Assembly (NCBI GenBank): GCA_964520655.1
Contig: CAZFNI010000002.1
Location: forward strand, 62,001 to 126,000
Direction: 5' to 3'
Length of the DNA: 64,000 bases
DNA from: JACQQW01 sp964520655
GTDB taxonomy: Bacteria; Omnitrophota; Gorgyraeia; Zapsychrales; Fredricksoniimonadaceae
Part shown: one piece after another, positions 8,216 to 18,818 of the stretch
Numbering within the stretch: the first letter of the stretch is position 1
Layout of the letters: each line of letters starts with the position of its first letter
The notes under the pieces: generated by a model
What the model was told of the DNA's origin: nothing
The model's input: only the letters and a program-made list of their open reading frames with translations
The model's database searches: none
Made by a program: the position numbers and the translations under genes

Positions 8216-9591
8216 TGAATATCGAGATCATCACTAATCTGGTTTATATTGTCAGCGCCTGTTTATTCGCTTTTGGTTTAAAATTCTTAGGCTCACCGGT
8301 CACCGCTCGTCAGGGAAACACTCTCTCTGCTGCCGGTATGCTGTTGGCCGTTTTAGCCACTCTAGTGGGTAGTCATATCCTTACCTATCAATGGATCCTC
8401 ATTGGTGTTGCCATTGGCGCTGCCTTGGGAACCTTGGTCGCCTATCGGGCCGCCATGACCCAAATGCCGGAGATGATCGCTCTCTTGCACGGTTGCGGCG
8501 CGTTGGCTTCCGTATTCGTTGATTGGGGCGCCTATCATGTTCATGGGGCTGAGAATTTAGTCGAATCGATCTCGCTTTATTTATCCATTGTGATCGGCGG
8601 CTTGACCTTTACCGGCAGCGCGGTGGCCTGGGGTAAATTAAGTGAACGCATTTCCGGTAAAGCCATCCTTTTCTCCGGACAGCGCTTGGTCAACTTTTTG
8701 ATCATCGCGGGTATCTTGATCTTAGGCGCCCTGTTTTTGATGGACCCGACCAAATATCCGATCTTCCTTGGCATTTTGGGACTCTCTTTCTTATTCGGTA
8801 TTTTCTTAGTCATCCCCATCGGCGGCGCGGACATGCCGGTCGTTATCTCGGTATTAAACAGTTATTCCGGGGTTGTGGCCTGTACGACGGGGTTTGTTAT
8901 CCACAACACGCTGTTGATCGTTGTTGGCGCGCTCGTTGGGGCTAACGGGATCATCTTGAGTATCATCATGTGCAAAGCCATGAACCGCTCGATCGGTAAC
9001 GTTATCTTTGGCGCCTTTAAAACGGTCGTGAAGAAAAAAGAATCCGGCGAGAAAAAAGAGGCTAAATCGATCAACTTGGAAGACGCTTTCTTGGTCCTTG
9101 AGAATGCTAAGTCGGTCGTGGTTATTCCCGGTTATGGTCTGGCCGTCGCTCAAGCCCAGCACGCAGTGCGTGAACTTGGTGAACAATTAGAAAAGAACGG
9201 CTGCGACGTGAAATATGCCATCCACCCTGTGGCCGGACGTATGCCCGGACACATGAACGTTTTATTGGCCGAAGCGAATATTTCCTACGATCAGTTGATG
9301 GAAATGGATGCCGTTAATCCGTTAATGGAGAACACGGATGTGGCCATCATCATCGGGGCCAACGACGTTGTTAACCCGGCCTCGCGTCACGATAAATCAA
9401 GCCCCATCTACGGCATGCCGATCATCAATGCCGATAAAGCCAAAACGGTCTTTGTGCTCAAACGCTCCATGGCGACCGGTTTTGCCGGTATCGAGAATGA
9501 ACTGTTCTATTATGACAACTGCCGAATGATATTCGGTGATGCGAAACAGACGGTGCAGGCTTTAGTCGCGGAATTCAAAAGCGGGCATTGA
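8215..9591 (+). CDS. pntB: NAD(P) transhydrogenase subunit beta
   Basis: The beta subunit (458 aa) combines the remaining membrane helices (about residues 1-260) with the NADP(H)-binding domain III. Domain III shows VVVIPGYGLAVAQAQHAV near residue 301 and IIGANDVVNPASRHDKSSPI, the segments that close over NADP(H). The enzyme would use the proton gradient to make NADPH for biosynthesis. Its stop lies five bases from the stop of the convergent minus-strand gene. Confidence 0.96.
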   Translation: MNIEIITNLVYIVSACLFAFGLKFLGSPVTARQGNTLSAAGMLLAVLATLVGSHILTYQWILIGVAIGAALGTLVAYRAAMTQMPEMIALLHGCGALASVFVDWGAYHVHGAENLVESISLYLSIVIGGLTFTGSAVAWGKLSERISGKAILFSGQRLVNFLIIAGILILGALFLMDPTKYPIFLGILGLSFLFGIFLVIPIGGADMPVVISVLNSYSGVVACTTGFVIHNTLLIVVGALVGANGIILSIIMCKAMNRSIGNVIFGAFKTVVKKKESGEKKEAKSINLEDAFLVLENAKSVVVIPGYGLAVAQAQHAVRELGEQLEKNGCDVKYAIHPVAGRMPGHMNVLLAEANISYDQLMEMDAVNPLMENTDVAIIIGANDVVNPASRHDKSSPIYGMPIINADKAKTVFVLKRSMATGFAGIENELFYYDNCRMIFGDAKQTVQALVAEFKSGH

Positions 9592-9596
9592 TCGAA

Positions 9597-10544
9597 TCAA
9601 TCAGTGATCGTCCCTTGAAGAAGCTTAAGTGCGTAGGTGATCTTGACATCGCGCCAGCGCAGGAAAATAACCTCTACTGTAATGCTTTGGCCGGGAAATA
9701 AATTCAATCCATCCACAGGCGTGAGACTCACCTTATCAGCGTAAGCACGAGCCCCGTCGCCCACATCCGTGATCGACAATTGCAACGGCCCGACAAGCGG
9801 CAGATCCGAAATATTAGTGACCACAACCGGTATAATGACCCTATTGCCGTTAAGTTCTTCTTGCTCTGCCCCCATTTTAATGGTGACTTTCGCTGTTATA
9901 TCAACCGGCGGATTAGGATGCTCTGCATCCTCGATCACAAACATCACAAAATCCTTTAAGCCCTGATTCTCAACGCTGATCACAGCATTGCCCTTGCCCA
10001 CGATATTGCAAAGTCCTTCCGTGTTGGGCAACACCACCTTGGGATCGCTGGATACATATGTCGTTCCCGTTACCGATGAAGACAGATCCAACGTAATGTC
10101 CTCGGCATATTTACCAGAAACATACAGCTGCACATCATTGGCATCAGGCGCTAAGAAATAATTACGCTGCAAATTGACTAAGGACAACGGTGGGTTTTGA
10201 GGTTTTACATTAACGGTGACCTTTTGACCCTCTTTTAGATCGCCGGCATATACAGAAGGATCTAACGTAAGCGGGCCAGCAAAATTCTTGGGGATCTCAA
10301 AAGAAAAACTAAAATGTTTGCCATCAAATTTCTCCGGAGTTAATATCCCTAAACCTTTTACAGCAATACTGCAATCTGTGGCATGAAGCCCGGGCAAGAT
10401 CTCCACCTCAATGCTTAGTTTATCTCCAGGGGAATATTGCACCCCGTCTTTGGGTGCAATGATCTGAAAACCGTCATCTGCGGCATGCAGCGTTGGACAA
10501 GAAGAAAAGATCAATACAAAAAGAATTTGAAGGATAAGAGACAT
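9597..10544 (-). CDS. Secreted protein of unknown function with bacterial Ig-like features
   Basis: An N-terminal signal peptide (MSLILQILFVLIFSSCPTLHAADD) is followed by beta-rich segments. The stretch VTGTTYVSSDPKVVLPNTEG...CNIVGKGNAVISVENQG (about residues 160-195) resembles a Big2-type bacterial Ig domain, and the C-terminal part resembles a CARDB-like beta sandwich. No catalytic motif is evident. A GTG at 10556 gives four more residues, but neither start has a convincing ribosome binding site. It follows the PilZ gene by about 20 bases and converges on pntB. Confidence 0.65.
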   Translation of the reverse strand: MSLILQILFVLIFSSCPTLHAADDGFQIIAPKDGVQYSPGDKLSIEVEILPGLHATDCSIAVKGLGILTPEKFDGKHFSFSFEIPKNFAGPLTLDPSVYAGDLKEGQKVTVNVKPQNPPLSLVNLQRNYFLAPDANDVQLYVSGKYAEDITLDLSSSVTGTTYVSSDPKVVLPNTEGLCNIVGKGNAVISVENQGLKDFVMFVIEDAEHPNPPVDITAKVTIKMGAEQEELNGNRVIIPVVVTNISDLPLVGPLQLSITDVGDGARAYADKVSLTPVDGLNLFPGQSITVEVIFLRWRDVKITYALKLLQGTITD

Positions 10545-10567
10545 AGAGGACAGCACAAGGAAGGTTA

Positions 10568-10936
10568 TTAATTATTAATTCGATGCAGGGATTTTGCGGC
10601 GCGTTTTTTGATCTTCAGATCAACGTATTTAACACCAATATGATAATGTCCGCCCTTTTGCTTTAGAACGCGCATGACTTTCGCATAACCGTTGAAGATC
10701 TCAAGGACCCCTGACATCACGACTTGGAGCTCAACAATATCCCCAACATGGTACGCAACAGCGCTGGCGAACAAAGCCCCGCTTAAAGACATGTTCTCCG
10801 TCATGGACAACTGCCATAAGGAATCAGCGTCGATCTTTTTTTCCTTATGCTGGACAAGGCGGTGGCGCACCGTGATGATGCGTTTAGCGCGGATGCTGTC
10901 CCGGCGTTCTTCGTAGATGTGACCGTTGCCTAACAT
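10568..10936 (-). CDS. PilZ domain c-di-GMP receptor
   Basis: A 122-residue single-domain protein. The cyclic-di-GMP-binding signature is present in both parts: ERRDSIRAKR (residues 9-18, RxxxR) and ENMSLSGALF (about 47-56, NxSxxG). It probably links c-di-GMP level to an output on the cell surface or secretion, perhaps the secreted protein encoded just downstream. The promoter at 10943-10970 places the transcription start at or next to the ATG and no ribosome binding site is present, so the message is probably leaderless. Confidence 0.85.
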   Translation of the reverse strand: MLGNGHIYEERRDSIRAKRIITVRHRLVQHKEKKIDADSLWQLSMTENMSLSGALFASAVAYHVGDIVELQVVMSGVLEIFNGYAKVMRVLKQKGGHYHIGVKYVDLKIKKRAAKSLHRINN

Positions 10937-10942
10937 GTCGTT

Positions 10943-10970
10943 ATTTTAATACCCTTCGCACTTAGGTCAA
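10943..10970 (-). promoter_or_regulatory. Sigma-70-type promoter of the PilZ gene, leaderless arrangement
   Basis: TTGACC (10965-10970), a 16-base spacer and TAAAAT (10943-10948) on the minus strand. Only six bases separate the -10 hexamer from the ATG at 10936, so a start seven bases downstream of the -10 would fall on the A of the start codon. Confidence 0.7.
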
Positions 10971-10976
10971 TAAAAA

Positions 10977-12371
<1,395 letters not shown>

Positions 12372-12372
12372 C

Positions 12373-13224
12373 TTATTTTATTGGCGCAACACCCGCCAAA
12401 TCTCCGATCACATTGGTTAATTCAGAATTCGCCGGAACAACGATCTTCGAATTGGTCGCCAAAGATTTCTCCACAGCCTCAAGCTTTCTTAAGACTTGAG
12501 CATTGCCGACAAAATATTTATTAGCGGCATCATTGACCAATTGAATGGCCAACGCTTCACCTTCCGCTTCAAGGATCCTCGCCTGCTTGATACCTTCAGC
12601 TTTTTTGATCTCAGCGCGTTTTTGACCGTCCGCGGCTGTTTCCGTCGCTGTAGCAAAATCGATCGCCGCGATCTTTTCGTTCTCAGCCTTAACAACCTTG
12701 TTCATTGTTTCCTGAACATCTTTAGGCGGATCGATCTCTTTTAATTCCGTACGAACGATCTCAAGCCCCCAATTGGCCGTCTCGCGCATTAATATCGCGT
12801 AGAGATCGGAATTGATCTTGCCGCGCTCGCTATTCGCAGACTTTAGCGTCATGGTCCCGATGATATTACGCAAGGTCGTTCTGGCCAAATTCACGATCTG
12901 CCATTGGTAATTCCCGACATTATACTGACAATTTTTTACGCTCTGTTCATCATTCTTGACCTTGAAATACACCTGAGCGTCGACCTTCGCGTTAAGATTA
13001 TCATTGGTGATGATCTCCTGGGGTTCCGCATCAACCATTTGTTCGGTAATATTGACCAAATACATATTCTCAACTAACGGGATGACCCAGTTAAAACCCG
13101 GTTCAGCAAAACGATTGTATTTACCGAAACGTTCAACCAATCCCCGGTGTGTTGGACGAACAATACGGATCCCGAAAATAAACGCAAATACAGCAACAAC
13201 AACCAGTAAGCCGATCAGTTCCAT
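12373..13224 (-). CDS. Stomatin/slipin-type SPFH membrane protein
   Basis: A band-7 family protein (283 aa) with one N-terminal membrane helix (residues about 3-21), then the SPFH core (VRPTHRGLVERFGKYNRFAEPGF...) and a C-terminal coiled coil (KAENEKIAAIDFATATETAADGQ onward) rich in Glu, Ala and Lys. Such proteins oligomerise on the inner membrane and organise microdomains or proteases; QmcA is a similar protein. There is no NfeD-type partner next to it. Its ATG overlaps the pepA stop by one base (TAATG). Confidence 0.88.
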   Translation of the reverse strand: MELIGLLVVVAVFAFIFGIRIVRPTHRGLVERFGKYNRFAEPGFNWVIPLVENMYLVNITEQMVDAEPQEIITNDNLNAKVDAQVYFKVKNDEQSVKNCQYNVGNYQWQIVNLARTTLRNIIGTMTLKSANSERGKINSDLYAILMRETANWGLEIVRTELKEIDPPKDVQETMNKVVKAENEKIAAIDFATATETAADGQKRAEIKKAEGIKQARILEAEGEALAIQLVNDAANKYFVGNAQVLRKLEAVEKSLATNSKIVVPANSELTNVIGDLAGVAPIK

Positions 13225-14624
13225 TATGCACTCCTTGACTTAAGGATATATTGAGTTAATAAACGCACCCCGGCCCCTGTTGCCCCATGGCCGAAATAAA
13301 AACGACAATTACCGTCAACGTAGGCGCTTCCAGCGATATCCAAATGCGCCCAGGTCGTGTTGTTGGTAAACTGGTGCAGGAATTCCGCTGCCGTGCAAGC
13401 CCCGCCGCCGCGCACAGAACTTGTGTTCTTAAGGTCGGCGATCGGGGATTTGATATATTCTTTAATTTCCGGATAGATGGGCAAATGCCAGGCGCGGTCA
13501 TCTGTTTGCTCTGCGATCGCAGAAAGCTCTTTGGCTAAGCCGTCATTGTTGGAGAAAAGCCCTGAGTAATCGAAACCTAAAGCAACGACGCAAGCGCCCG
13601 TCAATGTGGCCATATCGATCATGACCTCAGGTTTATAATTCTTGACCACATAGGCAAAAGCATCCGCCAACACCAAACGGCCTTCTGCATCAGTATTACC
13701 GATCTCAACGCTTTTACCCGCGTATCCTGTATAGACATCACCGGGTTTGTATGCTTTTGAACCGATCGCATTCTCAGCGATCCCTAAAACGAACAATAAA
13801 TTCTTCTTCACATTTAGCGCGATGGTGTTCTTCAGGATACCGCAAACCGCCGCAGCGCCGGACATGTCGATCTTCATGGTCTCCATGCTGCCGGTTGGCT
13901 TGATGTTCAAGCCCCCGGTATCGTAGGTCATCCCTTTACCAATGATCGCTGTAAAAGGATCATTCTTTTTACCGCCGGCATAACGCACGATGATCAACTT
14001 AGGCTCTTTGGGACTGGCTTGATTAACCGCCAGGTGTAAATTCAATCCTTTGGCTTTCAATTCTTTTTTGTTGAGGATCTCAAGGGAGACCTCTTTGCAA
14101 CCTTTGACAAGGTCTTTCACTGTCTTCTCAAGGAATTCCGAGGTCACCGTGTCAGCATTATCATTGATCAGGTCGCGCGTTAAATTAACGCCTTTGCAGA
14201 TCGTCGCCGCATCTTCAAACTCTTTCTTTTTGTCAGCGATAATAACAACATGCTTCTCCTTGATCGACTTGTCATCATCAGACTTGGATTTGTACTTATC
14301 CCAAACATAAGCACCGATCATAACCCCTTCGATAATAGCAATGATCGAGCGCTCATCCGTGCTATGCGGGATCAATTCCACATCTTTGATATTTTTGATC
14401 AGGGAGGACATGAGTGCTTTGCGTACTTCCATGCGCAAAGCCGTCAGCGTCAATGATTTCTCTTTTCCCAGACCAAGAAAGAGATACAGCACTTTGTCCT
14501 CAATAACTGGGAACAACTCACCCTTCTCAAGGTCCTTTTTTAACAATTTATGTTTCTGATCCTTGGCCAACAGGACGATCACGGCTTCTTTGTTCGCTAA
14601 AGACTTGTTTGAAAATGAGATCAC
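13224..14624 (-). CDS. pepA: Leucyl aminopeptidase (M17)
   Basis: Cytosolic di-metal aminopeptidase that releases N-terminal residues from peptides. The 466 residues include an N-terminal macro-like domain and the catalytic C-terminal half with GKGMTYDTGGLNIKP and the family hallmark NTDAEGRLVLADA, which supply the metal and bicarbonate ligands. The start is a GTG with AGAGG six bases upstream. It sits between gltA (19 bases away) and the slipin gene in one operon. Confidence 0.95.
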   Translation of the reverse strand: MISFSNKSLANKEAVIVLLAKDQKHKLLKKDLEKGELFPVIEDKVLYLFLGLGKEKSLTLTALRMEVRKALMSSLIKNIKDVELIPHSTDERSIIAIIEGVMIGAYVWDKYKSKSDDDKSIKEKHVVIIADKKKEFEDAATICKGVNLTRDLINDNADTVTSEFLEKTVKDLVKGCKEVSLEILNKKELKAKGLNLHLAVNQASPKEPKLIIVRYAGGKKNDPFTAIIGKGMTYDTGGLNIKPTGSMETMKIDMSGAAAVCGILKNTIALNVKKNLLFVLGIAENAIGSKAYKPGDVYTGYAGKSVEIGNTDAEGRLVLADAFAYVVKNYKPEVMIDMATLTGACVVALGFDYSGLFSNNDGLAKELSAIAEQTDDRAWHLPIYPEIKEYIKSPIADLKNTSSVRGGGACTAAEFLHQFTNNTTWAHLDIAGSAYVDGNCRFYFGHGATGAGVRLLTQYILKSRSA

Positions 14625-14643
14625 AACCTACCTCTTTCTATAA

Positions 14644-15933
14644 CTATCGTTTGGTAATGGGAACATAATCCCGAAGCGTTGAACCTGTATAAATCTGGAA
14701 TGGACGGCCGATCTTGGATGTGGGATCCTCGATCATTTCTTTCCAGTGCGCGATCCATCCTGGCATACGGCCAATGGCGAACATCACCGGGAACATCTTT
14801 AAAGGAATGCCGATCGCTCTTAAAATGATGCCGCTGTAAAAGTCCACATTGGGGTAAAGTTTGCGAGATATGAAATAATCGTCTTTCAGTGCTGCCTCCT
14901 CCAAACGCTTGGCTATATCAAGCAACGGATCATTGATCCCTAACTTGGCAAATAACTCATCAGCCTTGCGTTTGATGATCTTGGCACGGGGATCAAAATT
15001 ACGGTATACCCTGTGACCAAATCCCATAAGTCGGAACTTGCTGTCTTTGTCTTTGGCCATCTCAACGAATTTTTGAACATTCCCACCTTCGTTATGGATC
15101 TGTTCGAGCATCTCGATCACAGCCTGGTTCGCTCCGCCGTGCAACGGGCCCCACAAGGCGCAGATGCCTGCGGAAATGGAAGCATACAAATTCGCATGGG
15201 AACTCCCCACCAGCCTGACCGTTGAAGTGGAACAGTTCTGTTCATGGTCCGCATGCAAGATCAAAATGACCTGCAGCGCCTGAACAGCTTCATCGATCAG
15301 GTGATATTCCCTCGTTGGTGAAGAAAACATCATATTTAAGAAATTTTGAACATAAAGCAGATCATGACGTGGATAAACTAAGGGCTCACCAATAGATTTC
15401 TTATAGGAAAAAGCACAAATCGTGCGCACCTTTGACAATAACTGCACTGCGATCCTGTCGATATCCTCTTTGGTCGGGTTTTCTTTGACCATGTTGGGAT
15501 AATAGGCGGACATGGAACATACCATCGCGGATAAGATGCCCATGGGATGCGCGCTGGACGGGTAGGCATCAAAGAAATTCTTCATGTCCTCATGGATCAT
15601 GGAATGTTCATTGAACGCATTAGAAAAAGCTTCTAACTCTTTTTGATTAGGCAAACGCCCATAGATCAACAGATAGGCTGTTTCAACAGCCGTAGAATGC
15701 TCCGCCAGCTGTTCGATGGGGATGCCCCGATAGCGCAGAATGCCCTTATCACCGTCAAGATAAGTGATGGCGCTTTTGCATGAACCAGTGTTGCCAAAAC
15801 CCGGATCAAGCGTGATATAGCCGGTCGATGCACGTAATTTACCAATGTCGATCGCTTTTTCGCCTTCGGAACCGACGACAACCGGACAATCCAGCTGCTT
15901 CCCATCAATATTGATCAGGATATTATCTGCCAT
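14644..15933 (-). CDS. gltA: Citrate synthase
   Basis: Condenses acetyl-CoA and oxaloacetate to citrate. The length (429 aa) and N-terminal beta-rich extension match the hexameric Gram-negative type. Catalytic segments are ILHADHEQNCSTSTVR, LWGPLHGGANQAV and GFGHRVYRNFDPRAK. It begins with ATG after a strong GGAGG and is driven by the promoter at 15963-15991, making it the head of the gltA-pepA-slipin-fumC unit. Confidence 0.97.
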   Translation of the reverse strand: MADNILINIDGKQLDCPVVVGSEGEKAIDIGKLRASTGYITLDPGFGNTGSCKSAITYLDGDKGILRYRGIPIEQLAEHSTAVETAYLLIYGRLPNQKELEAFSNAFNEHSMIHEDMKNFFDAYPSSAHPMGILSAMVCSMSAYYPNMVKENPTKEDIDRIAVQLLSKVRTICAFSYKKSIGEPLVYPRHDLLYVQNFLNMMFSSPTREYHLIDEAVQALQVILILHADHEQNCSTSTVRLVGSSHANLYASISAGICALWGPLHGGANQAVIEMLEQIHNEGGNVQKFVEMAKDKDSKFRLMGFGHRVYRNFDPRAKIIKRKADELFAKLGINDPLLDIAKRLEEAALKDDYFISRKLYPNVDFYSGIILRAIGIPLKMFPVMFAIGRMPGWIAHWKEMIEDPTSKIGRPFQIYTGSTLRDYVPITKR

Positions 15934-15962
15934 GATGTTATGCCTCCGTTATTAATTCCGGT

Positions 15963-15991
15963 ATTATAGTACTATTGATACGACCTGTAAA
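15963..15991 (-). promoter_or_regulatory. Strong sigma-70-type promoter for gltA
   Basis: TTTACA (15986-15991), a 17-base spacer and a perfect TATAAT (15963-15968). The -35 lies inside the last codons of the HD-GYP gene. The -10 is 29 bases from the gltA ATG. Confidence 0.75.
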
Positions 15992-17027
15992 TCGCCTCTA
16001 TATCTTTTGCTTGGGTTAAGAAAGCATCAACGACCCTGGGGTCGAAATGGCTGGCGCTCAAGCGTTTGATCTCTCCCGCAGCCTCCACCCAGCTCCAAGC
16101 CTTTTTGTAAGGACGGATCGATGTCAAGGCGTCAAAGACATCCGCAACCGCGGCAATTCTCCCTACTAAAGGAATGTTGTCCCCTTTAAGGGCGTTAGGG
16201 TAACCGCTGCCGTCAAATTTCTCATGATGGGATAATGCGATCGTTTCTGCCATTTTTAAGAACGCGGAATCGCTGCCGGAGAGCATTTGCGCGCCCCAAA
16301 CAGTATGCTTCTTCATTAACTCGAATTCCTCTGGATCAAGCTTACCGGGTTTAAGCAAGATCGCATCAGGCACCGCCACTTTGCCGATATCATGCAACAC
16401 AACGGTGTTCAAAATAAGCTCGCATTGGCCTAAACTCAACCCCATTCCTTTTGCCAGGACATGGGCATAACGGCTCATGCGGTTGATATGCTCCCCCGTG
16501 TGCTCGTCGCGAAATTCCGCGACCCTCGCCAAACGCCACACAACATCCATACGGGTCTGATAGAGGTCTTTGGTTCGTTCTTTGACATTCTCTTCCAAAG
16601 TCAAGTTCTGTCCGCGCACCTGGTTGTAAAGTTTGCGCATCTCGATCACACTGCGGCTGCGCAGGATCACATCGATCCTGTCATAGGGTTTTCTTAAAAA
16701 ATCCTTGGCCCCCGCCTGGAAAGCTTTCTGCCTTAAAGTCTCATCCTCTTCCGCCGTGATCATGATCACAGGGAAATATCCATCACGGTCAACGGATAAG
16801 AACTGGTCCATGACCTCAAGACCATTAAAATGAGGCATTTTGAAATCCAGAAGGACTAAGTCCGGCGCGATGGCTTGATATAAACTGAGCGCTTTCGTAG
16901 AATCGGTAGTCAGGGTAAGGTTGGCGAATCCAGCCTCATTGAGGATCTTCTTGAGGATTTGGACATTAAGGACATTATCGTCGATGATCAGGATCTTGGC
17001 ACTTAGGATTTGCTCTTCACTTAGCAT
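15972..17027 (-). CDS. Response regulator with HD-GYP c-di-GMP phosphodiesterase domain
   Basis: A 351-residue two-domain signalling protein. Residues about 8-125 form a receiver domain with acidic pocket DD (16-17), phospho-acceptor Asp61 in LLDFKMPHFNG and the conserved Lys in FLRKPYD. The C-terminal half has HDIGKVAVP and HHEKFDGSGYP with the full HD and GYP triads expected of an active c-di-GMP hydrolase (RpfG-like). It starts only one base after cysN, so it seems to be co-transcribed with sulfate assimilation. No cognate histidine kinase is nearby. Confidence 0.93.
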   Translation of the reverse strand: MLSEEQILSAKILIIDDNVLNVQILKKILNEAGFANLTLTTDSTKALSLYQAIAPDLVLLDFKMPHFNGLEVMDQFLSVDRDGYFPVIMITAEEDETLRQKAFQAGAKDFLRKPYDRIDVILRSRSVIEMRKLYNQVRGQNLTLEENVKERTKDLYQTRMDVVWRLARVAEFRDEHTGEHINRMSRYAHVLAKGMGLSLGQCELILNTVVLHDIGKVAVPDAILLKPGKLDPEEFELMKKHTVWGAQMLSGSDSAFLKMAETIALSHHEKFDGSGYPNALKGDNIPLVGRIAAVADVFDALTSIRPYKKAWSWVEAAGEIKRLSASHFDPRVVDAFLTQAKDIEAIYRSYQ

Positions 17028-17028
17028 A

Positions 17029-18810
17029 TTAGATCATATATTCTGGGTCAAGGACAAGGGCATCAGCCAACAAATTGACGATCTTTTTTACAGCAGTCTC
17101 TGAATCAAGGTTCTCCGGCAACGACAGATCAACATTGCCAACATCAAAACGATCATCGCCCATATTCACAACGAACGTCTGATTGGGCCTGTTCAATGTT
17201 TTAAGCATCTTCAATTCCGCATCATCGATGTCCGTCACACTGGTGATCAAGATGAGCCCCGCATCGGTCATCAAATGCGCTAATTCCCCTAATTGTACTA
17301 GCATCGCATATTTTCCCAAAGTCTTATCTTGCGAATCTCCAGAGGACAAGACCAAGCGATTGGATACACCCAAAAAGTACACATTTTTGCCGATATTGAA
17401 TAAGGCCTCTTCCAATGCTTTAGCGATACGCTGCTTTCCCGTATCGATCTTTCCAGAGATCACAATAAACGCACTTTTATGTTCATATTTCTTGGCACGC
17501 AGATCTGGGGTGATATGAGACCTTTCCCAGGAGAATTCGCGTTTCTTGATGTGTGTATTAAGCGCATTCTCGTTGTCAAAGACCGGAGCAAGGATGATCC
17601 CGCCACCGGCGATCTCATACTGATCGACAATGACAAAACGCCCGGTCGCTGCGATATCACCGACGCAGTCAAATGCGACCGGTTTGGCGCATTCAAAGAT
17701 ACACTCCCCGACTTCATGTCGGGCCACATGGTCTTTCTTGACCGCGGACAATTCCGCGGCATTTAGCACGTGAACGATCTCGCGCAAGATCACCGGCACC
17801 TGCTGGGTGGCGATCTTAAGCTTGTATGTTTTACCCAGAACAAGAGGCTGTTTGCCCATCCAGAAAATATTCGCCTTGAATTTATCGCTGACGCTGGGCT
17901 GCTTTTCTGATGTTCTGACCATGATCTCGCCAGGACGGATATAGATCTCAGTTTCCATGGTAAAGCCTGCCGATTGGCCGGCAAAAGCTTCCTGGCGCAG
18001 CGGTCCATTAAAATATTCAACGGATTTGATACGGTTCTTTTTGCCCGACGGCAGGAAAATGATATTATCCCCAACTTTGGCCGTACCTGTTTCAATACGA
18101 CCGGCAACAATACGGCGCTCATCGCCGCTTTCAGTGAATTTATAAATATCCTGCACCGGCATCCGCAACACTAATTGATCCGCAGGCGCCTGCTTCTGGA
18201 ATTTATCCAAAGCCCCTAAAATATCTTCTCCCTTATACCAAGGCATTTTCGTGCTTTTTGAGGCAATATTGTCGCCGTGAAAGGCAGCGATCGGAATAAA
18301 GAAATTAGGTGTAAGGTCGATCTCTTTAAGGAATTTGGTATATTCCGTCTTGATCTGATCGAACACTTTCGCATCGTAATTGACTAAGTCCATTTTATTG
18401 ACGCACACGGCCAGATTCTTGATCCCCAAAAAACGCATCATGTAGCCGTGGCGTTTGGAATTCTCGCGTATCCCCTCATGGGCATCAATGACAAGCAGCG
18501 CCGCTTCCGCCCGGGCCGCCCCGGAGATCATGTTCTTGAGGAACTCAATATGGCCTGGCGCATCAATGATGATATAGTCTCTTAAGGCGGATTTAAAGAA
18601 TGTGCGGGCGGTGTCGATGGTGATGCCCTGCGACTGCTCGTCCTTGAGAGCGTCTAGAAGGAACGCATATTCAAATGGTTTGGCATTGCGCTGACACTGC
18701 AACTTAACGGCTTCCAATTTCCCTTCTGGCAGTGACCCTGTATCAGCCAGCAATCGTCCAACCAATGTACTTTTCCCATGGTCAACGTGTCCAACGATGA
18801 CCACATTCAT
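17029..18810 (-). CDS. cysN: Sulfate adenylyltransferase subunit 1 with degenerate CysC-like domain
   Basis: GTPase subunit of ATP sulfurylase that drives APS synthesis with CysD. The EF-Tu-like N-terminal part has intact G motifs: GHVDHGKST, DAPGH and NKMD. A C-terminal domain of about 140 residues resembles APS kinase, but its P-loop reads SGKIDTGKQRIAKAL, with Gln where Ser/Thr should follow GK. This kinase domain is therefore probably inactive. APS can still be used because the neighbouring CysH looks like an APS reductase. A GTG at 18822 would add four residues; I prefer the ATG, which matches family N-termini. Confidence 0.92.
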   Translation of the reverse strand: MNVVIVGHVDHGKSTLVGRLLADTGSLPEGKLEAVKLQCQRNAKPFEYAFLLDALKDEQSQGITIDTARTFFKSALRDYIIIDAPGHIEFLKNMISGAARAEAALLVIDAHEGIRENSKRHGYMMRFLGIKNLAVCVNKMDLVNYDAKVFDQIKTEYTKFLKEIDLTPNFFIPIAAFHGDNIASKSTKMPWYKGEDILGALDKFQKQAPADQLVLRMPVQDIYKFTESGDERRIVAGRIETGTAKVGDNIIFLPSGKKNRIKSVEYFNGPLRQEAFAGQSAGFTMETEIYIRPGEIMVRTSEKQPSVSDKFKANIFWMGKQPLVLGKTYKLKIATQQVPVILREIVHVLNAAELSAVKKDHVARHEVGECIFECAKPVAFDCVGDIAATGRFVIVDQYEIAGGGIILAPVFDNENALNTHIKKREFSWERSHITPDLRAKKYEHKSAFIVISGKIDTGKQRIAKALEEALFNIGKNVYFLGVSNRLVLSSGDSQDKTLGKYAMLVQLGELAHLMTDAGLILITSVTDIDDAELKMLKTLNRPNQTFVVNMGDDRFDVGNVDLSLPENLDSETAVKKIVNLLADALVLDPEYMI

Positions 18811-18818
18811 TGCTTCTC

